DNA of 5,007 nucleotides, taken from the NCBI GenBank assembly GCA_913057815.1, contig CAJXOV010000226.1, forward strand, positions 1-5,007. The letters are read 5' to 3'. Origin of the DNA: an uncultured Flavobacteriales bacterium. GTDB taxonomy: Bacteria > Bacteroidota > Bacteroidia > Flavobacteriales_D > Sanyastnellaceae. Below the pieces are notes generated by a model that made no database searches, was not told the origin of the DNA, and was given only the letters and a program-made list of their open reading frames with translations. Positions within the stretch are counted from its first letter, which is position 1. Each line of letters starts with the position of its first letter. Shown here piece by piece: positions 1 through 5,007 of the stretch. The translations under genes were made by a program, and so were the position numbers.

Positions 1-43
1 TGTAGAGAGGTCTCGTGGGCTCGGAGATGTGTATAAGAGACAG
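1..43. other. Illumina Nextera i7 adapter remnant (sequencing artefact)
   Basis: This stretch is synthetic. Positions 25-43 are the 19-bp Tn5 mosaic end AGATGTGTATAAGAGACAG. Positions 10-24 are GTCTCGTGGGCTCGG, the Nextera read-2/P7-side overhang. Positions 2-9, GTAGAGAG, are the reverse complement of the index known as N707 (CTCTCTAC), and position 1 fits the last base of the P7 primer. All parts are in the order found in a library molecule. Genomic sequence begins at 44. The window start is therefore an untrimmed contig end, not a natural transposon end. Confidence 0.98.
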
Positions 44-435
44 ATATAGCTGATATTGGTTTTGAATTGCTCCTAGACTCAGGATTAGCTGCATCCGGAG
101 ACACCAAAACACTTGCCTTTTGGAGAGAATCGGGGAATATGCCTCCAGAATTATTAGCAGAAAGAATAGGTCATGAATGGATAGATTGGCTAATGATTCC
201 AGGCATAACAAATGAGGCAGACAATCCCGTGAATTTTGCTCAAAACCACAATGAATTATTACTATTAAAGGCACAAGAAAAATTTGGAAGCCTACAAACT
301 CTTGAGGAGGTTCATGTGGCTTCTGTAGCCCTTATTAGAGTGGCTTTGTATTTATCTCATGGATTAGGAGCTGATGCCAAAGGAATTTCTGAGCATTGGC
401 TAGAAACTGCCAAGAGTCACGGTGCTAAAGAATAA
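44..435 (+). CDS. Unrecognised protein, 3' portion only (5' end cut by the contig end)
   Basis: The frame is open from the first genomic base and ends at the TAA at 433-435, leaving 129 visible residues starting IADIGFELLL. The in-frame TTG at 67 is not a credible start, because the reading frame continues upstream of it until it meets adapter sequence, where an in-frame stop lies. The protein is soluble and mostly helical, with no membrane segment. Visible blocks are WRESGNMPPELLAERIGHEW, WIDWLMIPGI and HVASVALIRVALYLSHGLGA. I do not recognise the family and assign no function. The next gene starts 72 bp downstream on the same strand, and no terminator with a T-run is visible between them. 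Coding is near certain from composition and length; the identity is open because the N-terminus is missing. Confidence 0.8.
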
Positions 436-507
436 TATTTGTAGAAAAACAACTATTGCAACGCCAGCTATGATTAGCTTGCTAAATCAACTAAAATAGA
501 CTGTGCC

Positions 508-735
508 ATGAAACCAATAGTCATTATCATAATTGGACTAGCCATTCTGGCAGGAGGCTTCTTATTTTCTGTGCTATTTCTAAACATCCCTCCGCAGGAC
601 CCACCTGACTGGTTGATTAAAGAAAGAATAGAATTAAAGAAAACAGAAAACTTGATCCATACAGTGGGATTTGGAATTTTGGCTGCTGGGGTTTTACATG
701 CACTTATTAAAAAATTCAGAAAGAACGCATCCTAA
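508..735 (+). CDS. Small two-helix inner-membrane protein, function unknown
   Basis: This 75-residue protein has a strongly hydrophobic N-terminal helix (about residues 3-25, beginning PIVIIIIGLAILAGG). A short polar segment follows, with a proline-rich stretch at 28-34 (IPPQDPP) and charged residues 38-47. A second helix (about 50-67, LIHTVGFGILAAGVLHAL) is followed by a basic tail, KKFRKNAS, expected to face the cytoplasm. The ATG at 508 is the only methionine start before an in-frame TAG at 475-477, and it has no Shine-Dalgarno. The segment KTENLIHTVGFGIL faintly recalls the motif region of VanZ-like proteins, but the protein is far too short for that family and I do not assign it. Being followed by a 167-bp spacer, it is probably not co-transcribed tightly with the next gene. 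Confidence 0.65.
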   Translation: MKPIVIIIIGLAILAGGFLFSVLFLNIPPQDPPDWLIKERIELKKTENLIHTVGFGILAAGVLHALIKKFRKNAS

Positions 736-818
736 TATCGGCTTTTAAGCAAGTTTATTTTATTACTATAGACACTATAATTCGACAGATAATTTCAGTA
801 TTTATCCGTTGATCTAAC

Positions 819-870
819 ATACTCTGATGAAAAGAGTATTAGTTTCGCTTCCTTGGAGGTACTATACCTC
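819..870 (+). promoter_or_regulatory. Two tandem perfect hairpins in the leader of the DUF4375 gene
   Basis: Two perfect inverted repeats sit 33-84 bp before the start at 903. The first has arms ATACTCT (819-825) and AGAGTAT (833-839) with a 7-nt loop. The second has arms GAGGTA (856-861) and TACCTC (865-870) with a 3-nt loop. Neither is followed by a T-run, so they do not look like intrinsic terminators. The second hairpin buries a GGAGG (855-859) that is not at ribosome-binding distance from any long frame. A 15-codon open frame (ATG at 827, TAG at 872-874, MKRVLVSLPWRYYTS) spans both hairpins. Whether it is a translated leader peptide or chance cannot be told from one sequence. The rest of the 736-902 spacer shows nothing I can name. 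Confidence 0.25.
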
Positions 871-902
871 ATAGACCCACCTGAATAAAGAGAATAATAG
901 CA

Positions 903-1376
903 ATGGACAACATTTCGAATAGAGCCCTAATTAGCAGATTATACAGTGCAGCCGATCAACAACTAGAAGATGCTGAATTCGATAAAAAGAACTGGTCGGA
1001 ATGGTACCAAGTTATTCAAGGATTGTCTGGCCCTGAAAAGAGAGTTTATGTAATAGTAAAGTTAAATCAAGCTGTAACAAATGGTGGATTTTCGGAATTT
1101 TACGAAACGTCACTAGGAGTATTCGCTCCTGAAATTATTCATGTGTTAAACGAAATTAAAGCCAATGAGACTGCGGAAATCGTTTCTAATTCTTTACTAG
1201 TTGTAAACCCAACTGGCCTGCTAGATGATGCGTACAAACAGTTTGTTTTTAGTTTAAAGCTTTCAGCGTTGCAACGGGCAGAATTATATGCTCAAGATGT
1301 ACTCTATGACCAATTGCACAGCCAAGAAAATCTAGAAGATCTGCTAGGTAACTACCTACAAGAGATGATCAAGTGA
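903..1376 (+). CDS. DUF4375 / DMP19-family protein
   Basis: The 157-residue protein carries the family hallmark at residues 54-68, LNQAVTNGGFSEFYE, which corresponds to the usual Q-x-x-NGG-F-x-x-F-(Y/F) core. The core is preceded by a helical N-terminus and followed by helices that include PEIIHVLNEIKANETAEIV (76-94). The length is normal for a single-domain member and there is no signal peptide or membrane segment, so it should be cytoplasmic. The namesake, Neisseria DMP19, is a DNA-mimic protein that binds a transcriptional repressor. Most DUF4375 proteins are uncharacterised, so a DNA-mimic role here is only a possibility. The ATG at 903 lacks a clear Shine-Dalgarno, as is usual in Bacteroidota. 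A palindromic repeat element begins 4 bp after its TGA, so transcription may stop or be modulated there. Confidence 0.82.
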   Translation: MDNISNRALISRLYSAADQQLEDAEFDKKNWSEWYQVIQGLSGPEKRVYVIVKLNQAVTNGGFSEFYETSLGVFAPEIIHVLNEIKANETAEIVSNSLLVVNPTGLLDDAYKQFVFSLKLSALQRAELYAQDVLYDQLHSQENLEDLLGNYLQEMIK

Positions 1377-1379
1377 TAA

Positions 1380-1546
1380 TTAGTGCATGGTCGGAAATAG
1401 ACGAACTTTATAAATTAGAAGATTTTTGATGAGAATAGGGTTTACTTTTTATGAGGTGATGCCTTAGCATCAGACGACTAAAAATAAATTCTATTATCGC
1501 AAAAAGATTGGTTTTTGATTTTGCTGTATTTCCGACCAGGCACTAA
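1380..1546. mobile_element. MITE-like 167-bp imperfect palindrome with 20-bp terminal inverted repeats
   Basis: The left end (1380-1399) and the reverse complement of the right end (1527-1546) match at 19 of 20 positions; the core is TAGTGCATGGTCGGAAATA against TAGTGCCTGGTCGGAAATA. Pairing continues inside. TTTTTG (1423-1428) pairs with CAAAAA (1500-1505). The 18-base stretch 1434-1451 pairs with 1479-1495, with one bulged C at 1445 and two G-T wobbles. A perfect TGATGC/GCATCA stem (1457-1462, 1467-1472) with a CTTA loop lies almost exactly at the centre. The element has no coding capacity. Its ends can be read as TA-GTGC...GCAC-TA, which fits the TA target duplication of IS630/Tc1-mariner-type elements, although TA is itself palindromic and so weak proof. 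Alternatives are a REP-type intergenic repeat or a decayed insertion sequence. It fills most of the gap between the DUF4375 and peptidase genes. Confidence 0.6.
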
Positions 1547-1589
1547 CTTAGCCTTAAAGAGAACAAATACTATAAAATTGGATATAAAG

Positions 1590-2579
1590 ATGAACCAACC
1601 AGTTATTGATCTGCACTGTGATTTACTAGCACACATGCTAAACATGCCCATTCCAGATCCTTTTATAAAAGGAGAAATTGGTTGTTCTTTTCCCGCATTG
1701 GCCGAAGGAAATGTGAAATTACAAGTGATGGCCATTTTTACGGCTACAGAAAAAGGAAGCACAGCGCTAGCATTAAGACAGAGCGAAATCTTCGCCTCTT
1801 TTCTTACCAAATATTCTGATGACTGCACTTTGGTTCATGACATAAGCACTTTGAGTCAAATTTCTACTTCTTCCAAATTAGGGATGATTGCAGCTATAGA
1901 AAATGCTTCTGGGTTTTGTGAAGAGGATGAGTCGTTGGATATCGGATTAGCACGACTAGAACAAATTATTAAAAACACCTCACGAATCTTATACATTGGA
2001 TTTACGCACCATGCAGAGAATAGATTTGGTGGAGGAAATAACAGCAAGGCAGGATTAAAGGAAGACGGAAGAACACTTCTTCAGTACTTAAATGGGAAGA
2101 AAATAGCCGTTGACTTTTCACATACCAGTGATGCTTTGGCTTGGGATATCTTGGAATACATTTCAACTAACAATTTAGATGTTCCTATCCTAGCTAGTCA
2201 TTCGAATTACAGAGAGGTTTTCGATCACGTGCGCAATCTGCCAGATGATATTGCCAAAGAAATCATCCAAAGGGGCGGAATCATCGGACTTAATTTTTTG
2301 AGGGCATTCGTTCATAACGATGATCCTAATGTTCTTTATGAACACCTTAATCATGGAATAAAACTAGGAGGTTCAGACTCGATGTGTTTCGGAGCTGACT
2401 TCTTCTATACTGGAAGTCATCCTGATAGATCTAGAGTTCCTTTTTACTTTAAAGAGCATGCGGACGCAAGTTGTTATCCTTCTATTTTGGAATCAATTTC
2501 TCAGCAGGTTTCACCTGACGTAATTGAAAGTATCCGCAGTAAAAATGTGATGAATTACTTGATGAAGCTTTGGAAGTGA
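1590..2579 (+). CDS. Peptidase family M19 (membrane/renal dipeptidase-like) zinc dipeptidase
   Basis: This is a 329-residue metal-dependent dipeptidase that should cleave dipeptides with a binuclear zinc centre. The expected ligands are all visible: H9 and D11 (IDLHCD), bridging E104 (AAIENASG), H178 (VDFSHTS) and H204 (ASHSN). Also present are R215 in the HVRNL motif, the IGFTHHAEN-x-FGGG segment (136-149) around the substrate-binding histidine, and D270 in FGADFFYTG. The family usually has G-x-D-F-D-G at that last motif; here the second aspartate is phenylalanine, a subfamily variation. There is no signal peptide, so it is predicted cytoplasmic, probably in peptide turnover. I chose the ATG at 1590 because H9/D11 then lie close to the N-terminus as in the family. 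The in-frame TTG at 1515 would add 25 residues translated partly from the palindromic element. It appears monocistronic; a near-consensus -7 box (TAAAATTG, 1573-1580) is too close to the ATG to trust. Confidence 0.93.
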   Translation: MNQPVIDLHCDLLAHMLNMPIPDPFIKGEIGCSFPALAEGNVKLQVMAIFTATEKGSTALALRQSEIFASFLTKYSDDCTLVHDISTLSQISTSSKLGMIAAIENASGFCEEDESLDIGLARLEQIIKNTSRILYIGFTHHAENRFGGGNNSKAGLKEDGRTLLQYLNGKKIAVDFSHTSDALAWDILEYISTNNLDVPILASHSNYREVFDHVRNLPDDIAKEIIQRGGIIGLNFLRAFVHNDDPNVLYEHLNHGIKLGGSDSMCFGADFFYTGSHPDRSRVPFYFKEHADASCYPSILESISQQVSPDVIESIRSKNVMNYLMKLWK

Positions 2580-2661
2580 TTTTCTAAATGGATAAAAAAT
2601 ACTATCGTCAAACGGACAACTAATACGAATAATCAAGCTGGGTAATGTGCATTGCAACGCT

Positions 2662-2689
2662 TTTACATCTATTTACATATGTTTTACAT
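2662..2689 (+). promoter_or_regulatory. Three TTTACAT repeats phased at one helical turn (candidate activator site)
   Basis: Identical heptamers TTTACAT start at 2662, 2672 and 2683, so they recur every 10-11 bp and would lie on the same face of the helix. They end 44 bp before the ATG of the first lipoprotein gene. A near-match to the Bacteroidota -7 box follows at 2710-2717 (TAAGTTTC, one mismatch to TAnnTTTG), with a 5-bp hairpin (AAGTT/AACTT, 2711-2725) over the predicted start. The layout resembles binding sites of an activator placed just upstream of a promoter that lacks a good -33 element. The binding protein is unknown. The rest of the 2580-2733 spacer shows nothing else I can support. 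Confidence 0.4.
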
Positions 2690-2733
2690 TCAATAGCTCA
2701 TCTGTCCAATAAGTTTCTCGAACTTTAGAAAAA

Positions 2734-3615
2734 ATGAAAACCATGATTATCAAATTTTCGATTCCCTTATTACTTTCTATGATTTTGTCTTTTAGCTCGT
2801 GTATCTGCCAAGAAGAAGAAAAAGAACAAAAACAAGAACCTCATAGATATGGTGGATGGTACTGTCCAGATAATTTTGGTTTTGTTCCCGTAGATATTGA
2901 AAAGCTTAATGAAGTACCTGCAATTTCAGATCGATTGTCGACTGAACAAGAACTCAATGATAACATGTCTCTTATTAGAGTAGATATGGAAAAGCATCCT
3001 GATGCTAAGGCATTGGAAATGGACCTTCCTAGAGTAGCTAGTGTTTACTCTGACCGTAGAGGCATAAATGAACTAATTATAGTTATTCAGGCCATAGTAG
3101 TCCAAAAGGATACTGTAGTAGGTTTCCGTTATGCCAATGGTGGTAATGGCTCTACTTGGATAAGTGATGTAACTTTCCTCTCTGACGAAGAAGTAGCTGA
3201 GAAAGGCTCACTGCCTTATTTCTATTCAACTTCTGTTTTAAAATCTTCTACTGAGGAAATCTGGGGAGCGGTCATTAAGACAGATTATTTCAAGCAGCTC
3301 GGAGAGAAATTCGATCACAAAAAATTCTTTTCTTCTAAGTATAACCCAGAAGCTCAAGCATATTTAGAACTTGAAGTTGATGGTGAAAAAGCGACTGGTT
3401 ACGTAGGGATGGTGTATGGAAATTATTACTTACAAATAGACTACAATAGAAATGGATTCCACTATTCAGAAAAGCTACTGATGATAGAAAACCAAGATGA
3501 CAAGACCACTAAGTTATTCTTTGCTAGCGGGCCTTATCCTGAAGACTTTGAAAAACAAAAAACAAATTGGGACGGTTGGGTAAATGCAGTAACAGAAACC
3601 AGTGAAGCGGACTAA
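2734..3615 (+). CDS. Putative surface lipoprotein with a C-terminal SRPBCC-like region
   Basis: This 293-residue protein has a lipoprotein signal: basic start, hydrophobic core (about 5-20) and lipobox FSSC with C23 as the lipidated residue. The run after it, QEEEKEQKQE (26-35), is strongly acidic. Such charged patches just after the cysteine act as surface-export signals in Bacteroidota lipoproteins, so outer-leaflet exposure is plausible. The N-terminal half contains a YGGWYCPDNFGFVPVD block (39-54) and reads as an uncharacterised conserved region. Residues about 164-287 (TSVLKSSTEEIWGAVIKTDY ... NWDGWVNAV) resemble SRPBCC/START-type lipid- or ligand-binding folds in pattern, a fold guess only. 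The A-rich sequence before the ATG with no Shine-Dalgarno fits Bacteroidota initiation. Two stop codons in tandem (TAATAA, 3613-3618) end it. It is followed 14 bp later by a second lipoprotein gene, probably in the same transcript. Confidence 0.75.
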   Translation: MKTMIIKFSIPLLLSMILSFSSCICQEEEKEQKQEPHRYGGWYCPDNFGFVPVDIEKLNEVPAISDRLSTEQELNDNMSLIRVDMEKHPDAKALEMDLPRVASVYSDRRGINELIIVIQAIVVQKDTVVGFRYANGGNGSTWISDVTFLSDEEVAEKGSLPYFYSTSVLKSSTEEIWGAVIKTDYFKQLGEKFDHKKFFSSKYNPEAQAYLELEVDGEKATGYVGMVYGNYYLQIDYNRNGFHYSEKLLMIENQDDKTTKLFFASGPYPEDFEKQKTNWDGWVNAVTETSEAD

Positions 3616-3629
3616 TAAATAAATTTATT

Positions 3630-4286
3630 ATGAAATTTAGAACTATAACAGGACTTTTAAGTCTGCTAATCGTTGGTTCATGCTCTCAGCAAACTTCGAA
3701 AAGTGAGCCGCAGACTAAGAAAATTCTGAGCCAGAATATAAAAACGAAAGGCGGGTTATTAATAGAAAAAGGCGGGAATCGTGGAACAGAATACATAGAC
3801 TCGCTGGGGAATGATTACAGCTTTAGATATGTTCCTATTTTTATTACCAATGACAGTACCATTCGCATTTCTGTTCAACTTGCTTTCGAGAAAGAATATG
3901 ATTACTCCGTGGATTATGGAGATGGAAAATTCAAAGTAATTCCATTACCTAAAGAATGGGGTCATAATGGAACTACGGATAGCATGTTTGATAAAATGTT
4001 TGAAGAATTGCCCACTTACATGAACAATCCTGTCATAGATCAAACCATAGAACCTGGTGAAAAAATCACTTTAGGGATTGGAACCTTAATGATCAAGCCA
4101 CGAGAAGTTTCTATCAATATAAATGCGCCATTCGCTCATACCGAAGAAGGTTTCCTTTCTAACTGTGAATGGCAAATGAATGAAGATCCATTATCAAACC
4201 CCGAAATAGCTCTTGGGCTTGAACTTGTCATTAATGAAACCTGTACCATTATCCCATGCGGACAAATTTCTTATCCTGAACATTAG
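3630..4286 (+). CDS. Putative lipoprotein, function unknown
   Basis: The 218-residue product begins with a short lipoprotein signal, MKFRTITGLLSLLIVGSC, with the lipobox VGSC and C18 as the acylation site. A low-complexity polar linker follows (QQTSKSEPQTKK). The mature part is predicted mostly beta, with alternating strands such as YVPIFI, IRISVQLAF and KITLGIGTLMI. Three cysteines near the end (C179, C205, C210) could form a disulfide in the periplasm or outside. I do not recognise the family. Its start lies 14 bp after the previous lipoprotein gene, with no promoter room, so the two are likely co-expressed. The gap holds a 12-bp perfect palindrome, AATAAATTTATT (3618-3629), that abuts the ATG. 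It is probably just the AT-rich initiation region but could bind a protein. The gene converges with the minus-strand XRE gene 24 bp away. Confidence 0.72.
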   Translation: MKFRTITGLLSLLIVGSCSQQTSKSEPQTKKILSQNIKTKGGLLIEKGGNRGTEYIDSLGNDYSFRYVPIFITNDSTIRISVQLAFEKEYDYSVDYGDGKFKVIPLPKEWGHNGTTDSMFDKMFEELPTYMNNPVIDQTIEPGEKITLGIGTLMIKPREVSININAPFAHTEEGFLSNCEWQMNEDPLSNPEIALGLELVINETCTIIPCGQISYPEH

Positions 4287-4310
4287 ATTGAAATATGCTA
4301 ACGCTTGAAG

Positions 4311-4511
4311 TTACTTCTCATCCTCATATTCAAAAATGGCTTCTATGGACTGCTCAAATAACTTTGACATCTTGAATGCCAAAGGCAGACTCGGATCGAA
4401 TTTCCCTTTTTCTATGGCATTAATGGTTTGACGTGACACTTCTAAATTCATAGCCAGATCTGCCTGCGTCATATTTCTCTCTGCCCTCAGTACTTTTAAT
4501 CTATTCTTCAT
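4311..4511 (-). CDS. Small XRE-family (Cro/C1-type HTH) transcriptional regulator
   Basis: This 66-residue protein is almost entirely one HTH_3 domain. The N-terminal helix is MKNRLKVLRAERN. The turn helix is TQADLAMNLE (15-24), and the recognition helix is VSRQTINAIEKG (25-36). The stretch KFDPSLPLAFKMSKLF (37-52) and an acidic tail (EYEDEK) complete it. This is the common short bacterial and archaeal type that regulates its own small operon and is often encoded next to a membrane protein. Here the partner is the gene just upstream: its TGA and this ATG overlap by 4 bp (ATGA, 4508-4511), which implies translational coupling. The protein lacks any effector domain, so sensing must come from the partner or from protein level. 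An 11-bp near-terminal palindrome, GAAGTTACTTC (4307-4317), covers the stop codon. It lacks a T-run and is not a convincing terminator. Confidence 0.9.
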   Translation of the reverse strand: MKNRLKVLRAERNMTQADLAMNLEVSRQTINAIEKGKFDPSLPLAFKMSKLFEQSIEAIFEYEDEK

Positions 4512-4915
4512 GAGTAACGCTTTTTTCCAATAGTCAATGCTATCATATAAGAGATACTAATTAGCATCACTAAATAACTAATTTCTGCGTCTCCTGGAAT
4601 TACATTGGAAATATCCATTACAGAATAACTCATTCCTCCTATAATTCCTACTCCTAATGCTATGCCCATGGCATCCAATTGAACTTTCTTTTGAAGTTCA
4701 TCAAGGGCAGATATGTGTTTAACGTGGGCTTTAATAAGAAACGCTCCTATGGCAGCATTCAACACAATAGCACAAATGCTCCATAGTTTATTATCCTCCC
4801 AAAGGAATTTTGGTCCGAAGGTCGCCAATGCCAGTGTGATCAACCACATCAATGTCCATACCGCTAAATTCTTAATGGCTTTTTGTAACGGTTTGCTTAT
4901 AATTTCTTTTTTCAT
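4508..4915 (-). CDS. Four-helix membrane protein partnered with the XRE regulator
   Basis: This 135-residue integral membrane protein has predicted helices at about residues 17-34, 44-62, 85-103 and 111-130, both ends cytoplasmic by positive charge (KKE... and KKRYS). Between helices 2 and 3 lies a charged loop, HVKHISALDELQKKVQLDAM (64-83). Its DE-x-Q-x-K-x-QL-x-A pattern looks conserved and may be the part that contacts the regulator. The arrangement resembles DUF2178-like membrane proteins found beside small XRE genes, but I am not certain it belongs to that family. It is the first gene of a two-gene operon and overlaps the XRE gene by 4 bp. It has no Shine-Dalgarno (the leader ends ATATTTACAG). 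It is probably autoregulated through the promoter-operator region upstream. The molecular role is unknown; membrane sequestration or sensing for the regulator is inference. Confidence 0.82.
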   Translation of the reverse strand: MKKEIISKPLQKAIKNLAVWTLMWLITLALATFGPKFLWEDNKLWSICAIVLNAAIGAFLIKAHVKHISALDELQKKVQLDAMGIALGVGIIGGMSYSVMDISNVIPGDAEISYLVMLISISYMIALTIGKKRYS

Positions 4916-4938
4916 CTGTAAATATTATTTGTCTTTAT

Positions 4939-4987
4939 GTAAAGTTTACTTGACGCAAATATACATCCATTTATCAAAATGTCAAGT
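4939..4987 (-). promoter_or_regulatory. Operator-like palindrome and inverted repeats around the promoter
   Basis: GTAAAGTTTAC (4939-4949) is a perfect 11-bp palindrome with one central base, placed right at or just after the predicted transcription start. A second perfect inverted repeat, ACTTGAC (4948-4954) and GTCAAGT (4981-4987), brackets the -7 and -33 boxes, with centres 33 bp apart, close to three helical turns. TTTACTT also recurs as a direct repeat at 4945-4951 and 4992-4998. Sites of this kind fit dimer binding by the small XRE regulator encoded in the operon, which would make it autoregulated. The assignment is by position only. Confidence 0.42.
4956..4985 (-). promoter_or_regulatory. 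Bacteroidota-type promoter of the membrane protein/XRE operon
   Basis: Read on the minus strand, TTGACA (4985-4980) is followed 16 bp later by TATATTTG (4963-4956), an exact match to the Bacteroidota -7 consensus TAnnTTTG. The TTG of the upstream box is 19 bp from the -7 box, the spacing known for the -33/-7 pair of the phylum's primary sigma factor. The predicted transcription start is near 4949-4951, giving a leader of about 35 nt before the ATG at 4915. This is the best promoter in the window. Confidence 0.68.
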
Positions 4988-5007
4988 TTTATTTACTTTT
5001 TGTAATG

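Noticed and set aside
25..43. Tn5 mosaic end as evidence of a natural transposon
   Set aside because: It is preceded by the Nextera overhang and a known index in library order, so it is an adapter artefact.
466..479. Hairpin AGCTA/TAGCT between the first two genes as a terminator
   Set aside because: The stem is only 5 bp with a TGAT loop and no T-run follows.
855..859. GGAGG as a ribosome binding site
   Set aside because: No long frame starts at suitable distance; the next gene starts 43 bp further on, and the motif lies within a hairpin.
1515..1589. In-frame TTG at 1515 as an upstream start for the M19 peptidase
   Set aside because: It would add 25 residues encoded partly by the right arm of the palindromic element. 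The ATG at 1590 puts the HxD motif at residues 9-11 as expected for the family.
1478..2047. Minus-strand open frames at 1478-1828 and 1856-2047
   Set aside because: They lie opposite the clearly coding M19 gene, have no recognisable domain and are explained as antisense shadows.
2651..2660. Ten-base repeat ATTGCAACGC also present at 455-464
   Set aside because: It is a short match without shared flanks or similar position relative to genes, so chance is sufficient.
2662..2689. TTTACAT repeats as a CRISPR or iteron array
   Set aside because: The units are 7 bp with 3-4 bp spacers and only three copies; there are no cas or replication genes nearby.
4287..4310. Bidirectional terminator between the convergent genes
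   Set aside because: The 24-bp gap holds no stem with a T-run on either strand. The 11-bp palindrome at 4307-4317 is too weak and overlaps a stop codon.

Overview
The window is AT-rich bacterial DNA that looks like Bacteroidota, probably a Cytophagales-type environmental lineage. This is inferred from three signs: near absence of Shine-Dalgarno sequences before the starts, two short lipoproteins with Bacteroidota-style N-termini, and a promoter with a TAnnTTTG -7 box. The first 43 bases are not genomic. They match the Illumina Nextera i7 adapter, including an index and the Tn5 mosaic end, so the window begins at an untrimmed contig end and the first gene is cut by it.

Layout: 44-435 (+) is the 3' part of an unrecognised helical protein. 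508-735 (+) is a 75-residue two-helix membrane protein. A 167-bp spacer (736-902) with two short perfect hairpins leads to 903-1376 (+), a DUF4375/DMP19-family protein. Immediately after its stop lies a 167-bp imperfect palindrome (1380-1546) with 20-bp terminal inverted repeats bounded by TA, which I read as a MITE-like non-autonomous element. 1590-2579 (+) is a zinc dipeptidase of peptidase family M19. A 154-bp spacer carries three TTTACAT copies phased at one helical turn. It precedes two closely spaced lipoprotein genes, 2734-3615 and 3630-4286 (+).

Converging on these from the right is a two-gene minus-strand operon: a four-helix membrane protein (4508-4915), then a small XRE/HTH regulator (4311-4511). 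Their coding regions overlap by 4 bp (ATGA). A strong-looking Bacteroidota promoter and palindromic operator-like sites lie at 4939-4987.

Most genes here look like independent accessory or housekeeping units. The clear functional pairings are the lipoprotein pair and the membrane protein/XRE pair. I see no rRNA, tRNA, CRISPR array or complete insertion sequence. The structures least explained by ordinary annotation are the palindromic element, the phased TTTACAT array and the operator-like promoter region at the right end.
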